From Sciurus carolinensis (Eukaryota > Chordata > Mammalia > Rodentia > Sciuridae), in the NCBI RefSeq assembly GCF_902686445.1, contig NC_062215.1:27116750-27180749 (forward strand): a DNA stretch of 64,000 bases, written 5' to 3'. Of this stretch, positions 34,975 to 48,680 are shown piece after piece. The notes below the pieces were generated by a model, which saw nothing but the letters and a program-made list of their open reading frames with translations, was not told the DNA's origin and did no database searches. Positions within the stretch are counted from its first letter, which is position 1; every line of letters starts with the position of its first letter. The position numbers and the translations under genes are program-made.

Positions 34975-35180
34975 GATGTCAGACTTGCCTGGAGAACTTT
35001 CAGAACTACCAGTGGTAGCTAGGGCCCTTCATAAGCATCTCAGTCAATTGTGATGGGCAGCCAGTATTACAGATGGCAGAGTGGAATCATCTGTGGCTTT
35101 GAAAAAATTCTACCGATGGTCTGGGTGAATAGTCAGAGACTTTGATTTAATGGTTCTGGGGCTGTGAACCACTGGCAAAG
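34975..35180. mobile_element. MER5A-like hAT relic
   Basis: CTTGCCTGGAGAACTTTCAG and GGGGCTGTGAACCACTGGCA resemble MER5A ends. Degraded. Confidence 0.4.
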
Positions 35181-35194
35181 TTCCCGTGCCTTGA

Positions 35195-35645
35195 ACTTTG
35201 CTTGATTCAGATTGTTTTAACAAAATACTGTAAATTGGAAGCTTTGTAAACAATGGACATGTATTTCTTACCGTTCTGGAGACTGGGGAGTCCAAGATCA
35301 AGGCAGAGTCAGCGTCTAGTGAGGGCCCACTTTCTGGCTTGTAGAAGAAGCCTCCTTGCTGTGTGCTTACATGGTGGAAAGGGCGAGAGGTCTCTCTCTG
35401 ACTTGTTTTATCAGGGCAGTGATCCCATTTATGAGGGCTTCACCCTGTGGGTAGCCACTTTCCAAAAGTCTGCAAAAAGGGGTTCTTGGTCTTCTTCTCA
35501 GCTGGGCCCTTTTGTGCAGTGTGCAGACTATACAATCATACTCAGCTAACTTGTTTCTCAAAGTTTCAACAATAATTATTTGTGACTTAAGCCTCCTAAT
35601 ACCACCATCTTGAGGTTTGGGGGGGGTTATAAATATTCAGACCAT
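35195..35645 (-). mobile_element. MLT1-type LTR with foreign insert
   Basis: TTCTTACCGTTCTGGAGACT, GTGAGGGCCCACTTTCTGG, CATGGTGGAAAGGGCGAGAG and CCTCCTAATACCACCATCTT are the complement of MLT1. About 130 bp between 35455 and 35590 is foreign and includes the duplicate of 33613-33715. Confidence 0.8.
35485..35585 (+). repeat. About 100-bp direct duplication, copy 2 (inside LTR)
   Basis: Homologous to 33613-33715, about 1.87 kb away in the same orientation, and positioned where the LTR consensus is interrupted. Confidence 0.9.
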
Positions 35646-35754
35646 AGCAAGTTCATTATAAAGATGAAAACTAAATGACTACAGTCTTAAAGGGAAGCAC
35701 CCTTCCATTCTGGTTTCAGTCAGAAGACTGTTATGTGAGACTGTGCTAGCATCA

Positions 35755-35885
35755 GAGAAAAGTCTACTGGTAATCTAGACTTTGCTACAACTTTCTGGTT
35801 CCAAAGCTCACCAGTTAATGTGACCCTGGGTGTGTATCTTTAGCTCTCTGATTGTTAACCTCTACAAAATAAGGCCAAGAACTAT
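35755..35885 (+). mobile_element. MIR SINE fragment
   Basis: GTTCCAAAGCTCACCAGTTA, GTGACCCTGGGTGTGTATC and CTCTACAAAATAAGGCC fit MIR. Confidence 0.5.
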
Positions 35886-37532
35886 TCGGCAGAATTGCTA
35901 GATGTACCAAATAAAATAACATATTTACAATATATGTAAAAGAACCCAGAACTGGGCTTGGTACTTGGTACGCAGAGGGAACTCAAATCCAAATGGAAAG
36001 GGATCAAATGCTGCTCTTCTTCCTATAAGAAAATTCTGTATATCACCGTTTTTCTTTTTTCTTTCTTTCTTTTTTTTTTTTTTTTAATATCTATTAGTTG
36101 CAAGGCATTTCAGTATGGTTTCTTTATAGTGGGGAGAGATAATAAAGATGAATGGGGAGATCATCTCTGCCTTCAGGGAACTTCAACTTGGCATCCGCAG
36201 AAAAGAGAATAAAGAACCACGTGAAGCCTTTATGTATATGCATATTTCTAATGAAGTCATGTTAGAAACACAATCAATGTGCTGTGTGAGCTCAGAGGAC
36301 AGATGAATTCTCTCAAGCACACCTGCGGGGGGATCCAGGAAACCTGAGGTGGCATTTGAGCAGGGTCTCCTTAAAGATGTGAGTTGAAAATAAGTATATA
36401 CCTTTACAACCCTCACCATAAACAATGGCATGAACTTAACCTTCACCTGAAATAGTAATCCCAGCTGAGTGACGACAGGGCACTGGAAAATACGAGTATA
36501 ATAATTAGCAAGGAGTCTGGTGACTGATCAGCAAGCTGCATCAGGGCAGAGACAGGCATTTCTGGACCTCTGCTGAGAACCCATGAGGGAAGGAAAGAAT
36601 TGAATCCTTTAACCTGAAAACTCCTGGGGACTATTGAAAACGTGAGTCTTGGGAGGTGTTCTCTGATCGCAGTGGTGGGATGGGAGTGGTTGGCCATGTC
36701 TGGGTCAGGATATGACACTACCCCTTCCTTCCACCATGGGCCACGGCCAAGGCCTCAGACACTCCATGCAAAGCAGCTCAAGAAGTCCCCTGGGTCCTGG
36801 TTCCTACTTCCATTCCAGGTCTGGCATCTAAGTTCTGTTCTCTTGCTGTGCACTTTGTACCTGGAACCTGTTTCTCTACCAAATCAATTTGGATGGCTTC
36901 TCCTCTGAGTTTTCTGCTTAGCTTTGCACTTCGGTCTTGCCTCTAGAAAATGTCTCAGAGTTCCCTTTAACCACTCCCTGGCCCAGCCTAAACTTCCTGC
37001 AACCTCTCTTTAGGGAGGACTCAGGTTTTCTCTATTTGAGAGAAGAGTGTGGGTATTTTTGTGCCCGTAGTCCAGGGTCTTTTACTTATGTGGAAACTGG
37101 AGGCAGGAGAACCTGTTGGGTGGTTATTGATACAGTCAAGGCCTGAGATGCTGAGGGCTGGTGAAGCCAAAATAAGACAGGTATTTAGAGTAGAATAGGG
37201 AATCGGGTCGAATTGAGAAAACGGAGGCCCATCTGAGTCTGGGAAGTTGGAGACTGCCCCTGGGAGAATGGAATGTCACTGTCTCCAGAGCCCTTTGATC
37301 ACCAAGTTTACCTGCCTTTACTAACCCTCTCCAAAGGGTGCAGACAGGGAATTGCTAATTAATGCCCCCTGGACTGTTATCTGCCTGAATTACTCCATTT
37401 GGCCCCTCCCCCTGCCCATCTGCTTCTCACCTTTTTGTCATCTCCTCATCTCCTGGGCCCAGTCATGTAGGCAGGAAGGAGAGAGATAAGGCCGGGAGAG
37501 AGCAGGAGAACAAAGGAAACTTTGACCTATAA
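35886..37532. other. Intergenic, nothing recognised
   Basis: Apart from a T-run at 36070-36085, no repeat or gene was recognised. Confidence 0.5.
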
Positions 37533-37544
37533 AAGGTACAGTGA

Positions 37545-37648
37545 GGGGCTGGGGATATAGCTCAGTTGGTAGAGTGCTTGCCTCGAATGCACAAGGCCCT
37601 GGGCTCTAATCCCCAGCACCACAAAAAAAAAAAAAAAAAAAAAAAAAA
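37545..37648 (+). mobile_element. ID SINE
   Basis: Complete body from GGGGCTGGGGATATAGCTCA and a tail of about 27 As. Flanks AAGGTACAGTGA (37533-37544) and AAGATACAGTGA (37647-37658) differ at one base. It sits at the 5' edge of the next L1. Confidence 0.95.
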
Positions 37649-37655
37649 GATACAG

Positions 37656-38075
37656 TGATATATATGTATAAAATGGAACATTATTCAGTCATAAAGAATA
37701 ATAATATTATGGCATTTGCAGATAAGTGGATAGAATTAGAGAATATCCTGCTAGGTGAAATAAGCCAATTCCAAAAAACCAAAGGCCAAATGTTTTCCCT
37801 GATAAGTGGATGATGATATATAATGGGGGTGGGGGAGTGGGGGGTGAGAGAAGAATGGAGGAACTTTAGATTACTTAGAGTGAAATGAGAGGGAGGAAGG
37901 GGGCATGAAAAATGGTGGACTGAGACAGACATCATTACCCTATGTACATGTATGATTACACAAATGGTGTGACTCTACATCATGTACAACCATAGAAATG
38001 AAATGATGTACGCCATTTGTGTACAAGGAATCAAAATGCAGTCTGTAAAGATAAAAAAATAATTATAAAAAAAAA
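37656..38075 (+). mobile_element. L1 3' end, 5'-truncated
   Basis: Runs from ATGGAACATTATTCAGTCAT through the family 3' UTR to ATCAAAATGCAGTCTGTAAA and an A-rich tail. Confidence 0.9.
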
Positions 38076-38368
38076 AGATGCAGGGTGCTCTGACTTCTTG
38101 GGATTCCAGAATACCAGCCATGGCCCCCCTTCTCCCTCCTGGGAGAAGTCTGTGTTACTAGCTTTAAATAAAACCTGCTTTATATTCTTGCCTTGGCATG
38201 CTTTTCTAATGTTCTGACTTCAACATTTGAGGAAGCGGAACTCATCGCTGATAACTGGGGGTATCACTGGGACTAGGACATGGCACAGGGCTCCAGAGTT
38301 AGGGGGAATGAGCCCTGGATGGAAAAGACATCATGAAGTTAGAACTGGCAGGGCGATAACTTGCCTAT

Positions 38369-38375
<7 letters not shown>

Positions 38376-38400
<25 letters not shown>

Positions 38401-38474
38401 GGTGCTGGAGATCGAACCCAGGGCCTTGTGCTGGCAAGGCAAGCACTCTACCGACTGAGCTATCTCCCCAGCCC
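38376..38474 (-). mobile_element. ID SINE with perfect target duplication
   Basis: Long T-run (tail) then GGTGCTGGAGATCGAACCCA to CTGAGCTATCTCCCCAGCC. Perfect 12-bp repeats CCTATGACTTTT at 38364-38375 and 38475-38486 mark a recent insertion. Confidence 0.96.
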
Positions 38475-38889
38475 CCTATGACTTTTAATTATCAACCCAT
38501 CTTTCAAAACTCCTGGTTTCCTGACTCACAACCCGTTTTCATTTGTTCGTAATGGTCTGAGATCTTGGTGACTTTGCAATCTGAGTGATGAGGAGAGATG
38601 ACTTGCTGTGGGTTTTAGAAGGCGGGGTGGAACCCTTATTCAAATACTAATACTTCTTTTATTTAAAAAAGAGAGAGAGATTTGTTATTCAAACTCTGCA
38701 TATGTTAATTGAAGATTTGGAGAAGGAGACTGGGGAACATTCTGAAACCATCCAAAATAGTTAATCTGCATAGGGAGCAGGATATGATTCTGAAAAGGGA
38801 ATGCTCCTTAGATAATGCTGTCCTCTAGGCTCCCAAGGACATACCTCCCAGGGAGCCTTCCTCTGAGTAGGTCCTTAGACCAGAAGTGT

Positions 38890-39022
38890 GGGCCCACGCT
38901 TGGCTGCTTGCTGGAATCATCTGCAGGTTCCTATGAAACACTGAGGCCTGGCTGCCACCCACACATCGTGACGCAGGTGGTAAGCAGTGTTACCTGGGCA
39001 CTGAGGTTTTCAAAGACTTCCC
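38890..39022. mobile_element. MER5A-like hAT relic
   Basis: CTGGAATCATCTGCAGGTTC and GGGCACTGAGGTTTTCAAAG fit MER5A. Low identity. Confidence 0.45.
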
Positions 39023-39044
39023 AAGAGATTATTTAATTAAAAAA

Positions 39045-39470
39045 AATTGTTTTATATTTTTACTGAGATATGATTGACATGCAAAGTAAACTGTACGTAT
39101 TTAACGTAGACATCTTAATGATTGCAGATAGACATACACCTTTGCAACCATCACCATAAACAATGGTGCGAACTGATCACCTCCAGAAGTTCCCCCTCCC
39201 TCTTTTTGGTGATAAGAACATTTAACACAGGGTCTACCTTCTTATTTTGAAGTATTCAGTTTTCCAGTAAAGAATATTGTGTTGTTGAGGACAGGTAGTG
39301 TGCTGTCCTGTAGATCTGTAGGACTTAGACATCTTCTTTAACTACAGCTAACTTCCTTTTGGCCAGCACCCCTGCTTCCCTTTCCCATCAGCCCCAAGAA
39401 ACCTCCATTCTGCTTATGAGTTTGACTCCTTTAGATTTCTAATACAAGTGGGATCATGTAGTATTTGTTG
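39045..39470 (-). mobile_element. Old L1 (L1M-type) 3' UTR
   Basis: GAGATATGATTGACATGCAA, CTTTGCAACCATCACCATAA and AGTGGGATCATGTAGTATTT are complement of ancient L1 3' UTR. Confidence 0.75.
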
Positions 39471-39479
39471 TGTCTGGTT

Positions 39480-40065
39480 TTCCAATGACTCAATGGCAAA
39501 AATCAGATTAAAACGTGGGTAAAAGACCCGAATTCTTATTTCTTCGAAGACCACATGAAATGACCGACAGTCATTTGAGAAGGTGCTCAGTATCACTAAT
39601 TATTGGGGAAATATGAATCAAAACTTCAGAGATAACCACCTCACATCTGTTAGGATGGCTGTTATCAAGAAAAGAAAACAATTGTTGGCAAGGAGTTGGA
39701 AAAAAAGGGAACGTTTGTACAATACTGGCAGGAATGTAAATTATTATAGTCACTATGGAAAACAGTAAGGAGGTTCTATAAAAAATTAAAAATGACTCGG
39801 CTATCCCCAATCTCAAAAGAATTGAAATCAGGATTGGGAAGAGATATTTGCACACCTGTGGTTCATGGCTACTTTATTTAGAATGGCAAAAACATGGAAA
39901 AACATCTACATTTCCATTGACAGAAGAATGGATAAAGAAAATGTGGCATATCTAAGCAATGGAATATTATTCAACCTTGGAAAAGAGGGGAATCCAGGCA
40001 TTGGCTATAACATGGATGAACTCGGAGGACATTATGTTAAGGAGATTCTAATATGCAGCTAAGTT
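39480..40065 (+). mobile_element. Old L1 ORF2 3' fragment
   Basis: Translates in pieces to an L1 ORF2 C-terminus, for example TSVRMAVIKK and RMDKENVAYL, with frameshifts. Opposite orientation to the adjacent 39045-39470 piece, possibly an ancient 5' inversion. Confidence 0.75.
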
Positions 40066-40109
40066 TGAGAACTATAAAGGAGGAAGTAGTCAGAATAGAC
40101 ATTTCACTT

Positions 40110-40262
40110 AGGGCGATCTTCACACTTGAGTGTGCATTGGAATCACCGTGGGGGGTGTTGTTAAAACACAGATAACGGAATCTCATCCCAGAACATCAGT
40201 AGAAGAACTTGCATTTTTAACAAGTGATGCTGATGGTTGGGACCCCACTTTGAGGACCAGTG
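40110..40262 (-). mobile_element. MER5A hAT element
   Basis: GAGTGTGCATTGGAATCACC, GAACTTGCATTTTTAACAAG and TTTGAGGACCAGTGGC are the complement of MER5A. Confidence 0.75.
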
Positions 40263-41819
40263 GCTTGGAGGAGTTGGATCTTGCTCTACCATGGATAGCT
40301 GTATAATCCTGTGTCTGTCGCTTAGTCTTTAAGAAGTCTGGTTTCTGCATGAGGATCGCATGAGGACAGCAGTGGCGAGTGTGTCTGGGGTCACTGAATG
40401 GGCGAAATAACTTGGTATTGCTGACTGCTTAGCTCAGGGCCTGTGCCCAGGAACGGTGCAGCCCAGGCTGGATTTTCTCGTGTTTCCTCCACTGGGGTCT
40501 TGGCAGGTCTTTCCTTAGGTTCACTCTGGTAGTTGCCCAATGTGTTAAAGTGAGGTTTTGCTTCTGAAAGCCCTACTCTTGGACTTTCTGGAATAGGAGA
40601 CCTGGGATACTCTCACGTACTGCAAGGGCTCTGCGGTCCAGCAGGAAGGGTCCACCCTGGGGGTGTTGCATATGTCAACCACGTGGTCCACTGGACTCCA
40701 GCCTGACGTGGGTGGTGTGGCTGCATGGAGCCCTGCTCTCCTGCCCAGGTTCCGTGTCACCCTCAGGCTGTTCTGCACCACCTCCCAAACACCTCTAGTG
40801 CAGCGAGTTGTGTTGTCCTGATGTCACCATGGCAACCAAACTGGTACCTAGGGAGATGGGAACAAGGCCCCAAATGGCCCCAAATGGAAACCATAAAATT
40901 TGTCCCTTAGATGGGGGCAATGGATGTCCATGTCATATTTTCTCTTTTTCCCAATTTTCCCAGAACTCTCTAGGGTCTTTCCCTCCTTCCCCACGTCCCA
41001 GAGACCTAGTGTTTCTCCCCTGCGGCAGACGCCCTCTCCCGGATGGAAGGGTTGCCCGTGTCGTCCTGAGCTAGCAGGTGGGCACAGGTTGCACAACACC
41101 GGGGCACTGCTTTCCCCTTCCTGAGCCCCCTGACCGAGTGCCTTTGTGGATTTTTATTTCTCCATGTTTTCACCAGGCCAAGTTCCAGGGATTTTTGGTG
41201 GTTTGAAAACTTCTTTTTATTTATTTATTTTTGTAGTGAGGTACTAATCCAGCCGTCTTTACTGCTCCTGTGTGGTTTGAGGACCTGGTGCCTGTGAAGG
41301 GGCATTTAGGACTGGCCAGAAGGTGGGAGGCCATTTGCCCCATTTCGAGTTCTGCTTGTGAAATTCTGCCCATGATTGGGGTCCCTGGGGTGGTAGGGAC
41401 GAGTACCTGGGATTTCTTTGGTTCCTCTTGGATAGAAGAGCTGAGTAAGACACAGAGGGGGAATGATGGGTGGAAAGGTCGCGGGAGGTCATCTTGCTCA
41501 AATTGTTTGTAGGAAATAGCTCAGTCCCAGGGAACAGTGTTGACTTGCTCCAAGTCACAGAGGATGCTGGGACAGAACAGGGCCTGGGAGCCCAGGCCCC
41601 TTCTTCCTTTGTCACCTGTGCCTGTGCTCCTTCCTCAGCACACCTCAGGCGTGTACCTCTGTCCTGTCTGCTGGGGATGGGCTGCTCCCATTTGATACCA
41701 ATCTGGTGTCCCCATGGTGATTAATGCTAACCCCTCCCCATAAAGGGAGGCAAGGTAGGATGCAGATGAACTTCCCGTAGATGGGCCACGAGGATGCTCC
41801 CTCCCTAGGTACCATTTAG
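40263..41819. other. Intergenic, nothing recognised
   Basis: No gene or clear repeat. Relatively GC-rich, with ORFs of up to 118 codons lacking domains. Confidence 0.5.
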
Positions 41820-42015
41820 ACAACAGTCTGGTGTTGTAATAATCATTTTCAGTAGCTATACAGGAGTTAGGCCTCACAGCTCATGGAGGCAGTTATTAGT
41901 ATTCCTAAGGTACAGATCAGAGAAGTAAAGCAACCCGCCTGGGGTCACACCGGAGACAAGTGGCAGAGTAAAGTCGATTGATTCACTACTCACATTCAAC
42001 CATTACACTGCCTGC
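41820..42015 (-). mobile_element. MIR SINE
   Basis: GGTACAGATCAGAGAAGTAA, CCTGGGGTCACACCGGAGAC and AAGTGGCAGAGTAAAGTCG are complement of MIR. Confidence 0.75.
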
Positions 42016-42667
42016 TATTGCAGACTCAGGAAGTTTCTGACCCAGAAAGGAAGCAGCGAAACACACAAAGACAGACTGCCACCTCTTTGCCTGAAATCTG
42101 TGTAAGTATTTGGTTTTCTGGAAAGATGCACTTGCTTAGAAATAGGCCTGGATGCCTTCATGGCTAAGGCTATCATGTAATAGTGATGCAAAAAGTGAAA
42201 ATGAAAATTCAGTTAAGTGTATGATTTCAGGTACCCCCCAAAAAACGAATAACAACAACAAAAAAAACCAAAACAGGCTGCTGGAATTTTTCATTGTCAG
42301 TATACCTTGTCCCTTAGTGAAGCTCTTGATAGGCTTGTCAATTTTCCATTTGTACAGACTCCACGTGCCTTTGCTTTCTCTCCTTCTGGAGATCGTGAGG
42401 GAAAGGAGAGATGAAAGTTATTTTTAATTTGGCCACGGAACGAAAATCCAGGCCTTCCCTTCCAGCAGCTAAGCCTATATGTTTTCTCAACAGGGTATTA
42501 ATTACCTGGCTCTGGGAATGGTCAGACAGACTATCCTGGTAGCTCTGGCTGCCCTGCCAACTGCATGCAATTGCTTGTGGGCCCAGCAGGACTCAGAGAC
42601 TTCAGCAGGGAGCATCCTCCTTCTCAATAAACTCAGACATAGGTAACTGGGTAACTTGTTAAACACA

Positions 42668-42673
42668 TTTATT
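42668..42673 (-). promoter_or_regulatory. Candidate distal polyadenylation signal
   Basis: Minus-strand AATAAA in TCAATAAATGTGTTTAACAA. It lies in a copy of the module at 43105-43190. If used, it would extend the CA10 3' UTR by about 455 bp. A 14-bp A-run just upstream in transcript sense is a possible internal-priming artefact source for oligo-dT data. Confidence 0.3.
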
Positions 42674-43122
42674 GATTTTTTTTTTTTTTTGACAGTAACC
42701 AAACACAGTGAGTGACCATTATAAACAAGAAAAGAAAGGCATTCGTTTGTACTTTGTGAGATCCGGCTGCACCTGGAGAGAAGGACACCCCTTTCCCGGG
42801 AATTTACAAGGCAAAGTGCATTCCTTCACGGGAGCATCACAGGGGGATGGCAGTTTTTGAAACGCAAGAAATCTGTCGCCTGCAACATCAGGCTGAAGCT
42901 CACCTTGTATGAACGATGGAGCCATGGAGTGGAGTTAGTTATACTTGCTTAGCAAATGCATTCCTGATTGCCACAAACCCAGTAAAACTGGCTGCAAATG
43001 AACGGACATGTAGATGAAGGAAAAGGGAAACTAAAGAATGGAATTGCATGGAACCAGGGCTCAGCCTGCAAGGAAGGAGGACAGACCCGAGCCAGAAGAA
43101 TGAAATCAACTCATTCAACACA

Positions 43123-43128
43123 TTTATT
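43123..43128 (-). promoter_or_regulatory. Candidate CA10 polyadenylation signal (proximal of two related copies)
   Basis: Minus-strand AATAAA within CTCAATAAATGTGTTGAATG, followed by a GU-rich stretch. The context resembles the 3' end of an L2 element (GCTCAATAAATATTTGTTGA), so the signal may be repeat-derived. Other candidates are at 43545 and 43393. Confidence 0.45.
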
Positions 43129-43679
43129 GAGCTGTTAACAATAACCAAACACAATGTATGACCTTTGGAAAACAAGAAACAGCAAATGGATCAGTTCTGA
43201 TCTTGGCAAATCCTACTACAGATATGTGACAAAGAGGGAAATAATTCCATTTCTTTATAGTCTGCAGTGATATATATATACAATGTGTAGCTCTTCAGTG
43301 TCTGTCCTTTGTTTAATTTCCTTTTTTAAATCGTTGAGTAAACAGAAGAATCATTATCTAGAAATAAGTGTCCTTGGTCAGCTTTGTCCTGGTTTATTGT
43401 CACCAGCATCCTCAAAGGATCCTAGGACACTGTCGGAGAGGACTCGATGCAATGTCCGGTTGATGCGTCAGAGCTGTTTTCTCCTCTCTCTCTCTTTTGG
43501 AAGAATCTTGTATGTACAAAGGCTGAAAAGTCTCATCGGGTAGATTTATTAATTCAGGAAAATGGTATCAAAATTGTAATTGGGTTAACTGGTTATTTTC
43601 TTCTAGGACCTCTTACGAAGGAGGCTTTTGTTTCTGAAACTGGCTCCCTATCACAGAGGTTGTATGAGTGTGTATGTGT

Positions 43680-43720
43680 AGTGTGTGTGTGTGTGTGTGT
43701 GTGTGTGCATGTGTGAGCAC

Positions 43721-43753
<33 letters not shown>

Positions 43754-43755
43754 TG
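43680..43755. repeat. (TG)n microsatellite in CA10 3' UTR
   Basis: Two long TG runs are separated by a short TGCATGTGTGAGCACT spacer. In CA10 mRNA this reads as an ACAC-rich tract about 150-250 nt after the stop codon. CA repeats in transcripts are known binding sites for hnRNP L, so a regulatory role is possible but unproven. The length is probably polymorphic. Confidence 0.9.
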
Positions 43756-43947
43756 TAGGAGTGTGTGAGAGATGCGTTCCTCGGTCATGGTTTTTGCAGA
43801 CAATTTTCATGAAGAAGGGGCCAATCCAAAGAGTGAATGAGGCTTGGGGGAAGGAAGGAGAGAGAAGAAAGAAGGGGAACATTCTAGGTTACGCCAATTC
43901 ACAGTCGGAGCGTTTCACTGAGGTGGGATTCTTCTTGGCTTAGTTCC

Positions 43948-43970
43948 CTACTTGAGGAGCCATTCATTTA
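43948..43970 (-). CDS. CA10: CA10 terminal coding segment and stop codon
   Basis: The last coding bases give (V)NEWLLK and a TAG stop (43948-43950). Val is split across the intron: G comes from the exon ending at 45722 and TA from here. The acceptor lies in a strong (CT)n pyrimidine tract ending TTTCCAG, with AG at 43971-43972. The segment is only 23 bp and would be invisible to ORF calling; it is found by splice phase and by the known CA10 C-terminus VNEWLLK. The rest of this exon is 3' UTR. The intron to the previous exon is about 1.75 kb, the smallest of the three in the window. Confidence 0.96.
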
Positions 43971-44149
43971 CTGGAAAGAAAGAGAGAGAGAGAAACCACA
44001 CACACACACATACACAACACAAAACAAAGCATAACTGAATTAATTTGCACATTAATGGGGGCTTACTCCAAAGGGGAAGGGGCTATTTTGTAAACGCTTG
44101 CCTACTTATTAGTATCCTAGCTTCTCCCTTCCCCACAACCCGCTAGATG

Positions 44150-44340
44150 TGTGCCATTCAATATGGTGGCCACTAGCCACGTGTGACTGCCGAAATCCAG
44201 ATGAGTTAAAATGGAAAGTTTAGTTTCTAGCCACACTTCTACTGTTCAACAGCCACATATGGTTAGTAGCTGCCTGTGTTGGATCATGCAGATATAGATC
44301 ATTTCCATCATGGCAGAGAGTTCTAGAGAATGGCACTGGT
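44150..44340. mobile_element. Non-autonomous hAT-type relic
   Basis: Same family as 2876-3080: CATTCAATATGGTGGCCACT and ATAGATCATTTCCATCATGG. Confidence 0.65.
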
Positions 44341-44346
44341 CTTGAC

Positions 44347-44585
44347 CAGGGATGGACAAACTTCAGACCATTACCCGTTTTTGTAAATAAAGTTTTATGG
44401 GAATATTTTCTTGTTTATTATAAATAAAGTTTTATTTTTGGTCATCCACACCCATTCGTTTGGTTTATTGTCTGTGACTGATGTCACACGACATCATTAG
44501 AGTGAAGCCGAGACTGTATGACCCACAAAGCTTAACATATCTGCTCACTGCCCCTTGACAGACAAAGTCTGCTGATTCCTGGTGT
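44347..44585 (+). mobile_element. hAT-Charlie-type relic
   Basis: ACCAGGGATGGACAAACTTC, GTAAATAAAGTTTTATGGG and AGTCTGCTGATTCCTGGTG match the family also seen at 12888-13110. Confidence 0.65.
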
Positions 44586-44599
44586 AGACGACAGCTCTG

Positions 44600-44705
44600 T
44601 AGGGTTAGGGTTGTACCTGTCTTCATCACGACTGTCTTGTCATTGTCTGCCTAAGTGCCTGGCGTGTAGTAGGCACACAATGAATAGATGCTGAGTAAAG
44701 AGAAG
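44600..44705 (+). mobile_element. L2/MIR 3' end fragment
   Basis: CTAAGTGCCTGGCGTGTAGT then AGGCACACAATGAATAGATG is a typical 3' end. Confidence 0.5.
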
Positions 44706-45539
44706 GGGCAGTGAATTAGTTGGGCATTTATTTGTTTAGCAGTTCTGGCTTGAAGGGAGCAGAAAACCTATGGTTTAGGTGCCCCGTCGGTGTGTCTAGG
44801 AGACAAGAGAAAGACAGGCACGTGGAGAGCCGGGGCAGCAGTGGAAGCTGCTTCCAAGACCTGCCTGGGAAGAGCCACGGCCCCCGTATTTGGAGAGTGT
44901 GTTATTGCTAAGAAAAGCTTCCCTTCCATGCTCTTGTTTGTCCCTCACAGCAAGCAAATGAGGATAGGGACCGTCAAAAAGAAGCCAGGTCCAGAGGGCA
45001 AATGAGCTGGTTGGGAATTTGCAGCTTGTTAGAACCAGGTCTGGACCTCCGGTGTCCTAACTGGCCGTCTGGGACATATCTAAGACAGGGTTCCACCTCT
45101 ACCTCCCTTTCCGCACTGAGGGTTTGTCACAATGACCACCAGATAGTTAATCATTGTGCAGAAGCAAAGAGAGAGGGCTGGGTGTGGGCCAGAGAGTTGC
45201 AGGAGGCCGAAGTCATCGTAAACATACCTTTTAGTAGGAATATAAACCAATTCTAGGGTCAGAATACTGGACAAAAGTAGGCTCACACATTGGACCGGGA
45301 AGGCCTGGCATCTAGACCATTGCTTAACTTTGGGGGACACATAACCAAAGGCTCTACTGCTTCTTGTTATCCTGTTCTAACATATAACTTTGGGGGGAAT
45401 CAGCCTTTCTGGGCTCTTGTTTAAAATGGCAATAGAAAGGGCTGTCTGGTCTGAACCAGAGGGTGTAAAGGGTTGATACGTGTGACATCAAACTGCAATA
45501 CACATGTCGATGTGCATCCTATATATCAAACATTTATCA

Positions 45540-47957
<2,418 letters not shown>

Positions 47958-48467
47958 TCAATCATTTTAAACAACAAAGTTGTATGTGTTGCTCTCAAAC
48001 ATGTCCATGCCAGTTTGACTGAGGGCTTTCCTTGCTGTCATTGTTGTCCACATTTTGGGACCCAGACTCTTCAAGCAGCCACTGTCTGACTGCATTGTGA
48101 TTTGTGGATCATAATGACAGAAGGAAAAGCAAGCACAGTGAAATGTTTGTTGGCTCTGAAGGCTTCCATCCCAGAAGTGACACATTTACTTCTGCTCTTT
48201 ACTTCTTTTGGGAGCCAGAGAGTCACACAACCCAGGCTGAAATCAGGGCTGTGATTCCATTCCTCCCACCGGATGGAGCAGTGAATGTTGGAGAGCTGAA
48301 AGCAATGAGGTTCACCACAGGGACTACCGAAGAGCCAAGTCCTTCATGATGGTCCCTGAGACCTGGACCATAGATAGGATCGTCACAATGGAATGAACAA
48401 AGACTTGTTGAAAAGTTGCCTGGTTACCATTATCATTTATGAACATCACTTAATGAAAAGAACATTA

Positions 48468-48680
48468 AGCCAGGCGTGGAGGTGCATGCCTGTAATCCCA
48501 GCAACTTGTGAGGCTAAGGCAGGAGGAGCACAAGTTCAAAGCTGGTCTTAGCAACTTAGTGAGATTCTGCCCCAAAATTTAAATAAACAAATAAATAAAT
48601 AAAGGCTGAGGATGTGGCTTCATGGTTAAGTGCTCCTGGGTTCAATCCTTGGTACCAAAAAGCAAAAACCAAACAAAGGA
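48468..48680 (+). mobile_element. B1-ID dimeric SINE (B1-dID/MEN type)
   Basis: The left half is B1 (GCCAGGCGTGGAGGTGCATG, AGCAACTTAGTGAGATTC). An A-rich linker with AAATAAATAAAT follows. The right half is ID-like (GAGGATGTGGCTTCATGGTT, GGGTTCAATCCTTGGTACC). Such dimers are known from squirrels and some relatives. Confidence 0.85.

Larger units (their letters stand above)
43105..43947 (-). other. CA10: CA10 3' untranslated region (extent inferred)
   Basis: This is transcript sequence following the CA10 stop codon, read on the minus strand. I see no splice signal that would end the exon early, so it is taken as contiguous 3' UTR. It contains a CA-rich microsatellite (43680-43755 on the plus strand as TG) and candidate AATAAA signals at 43545-43550, 43393-43398 and 43123-43128. 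The lower limit is an inference: the AATAAA at 43123 is followed by a GU-rich stretch. A further copy of the same signal at 42668 could extend the UTR by about 450 bp. Confidence 0.6.
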
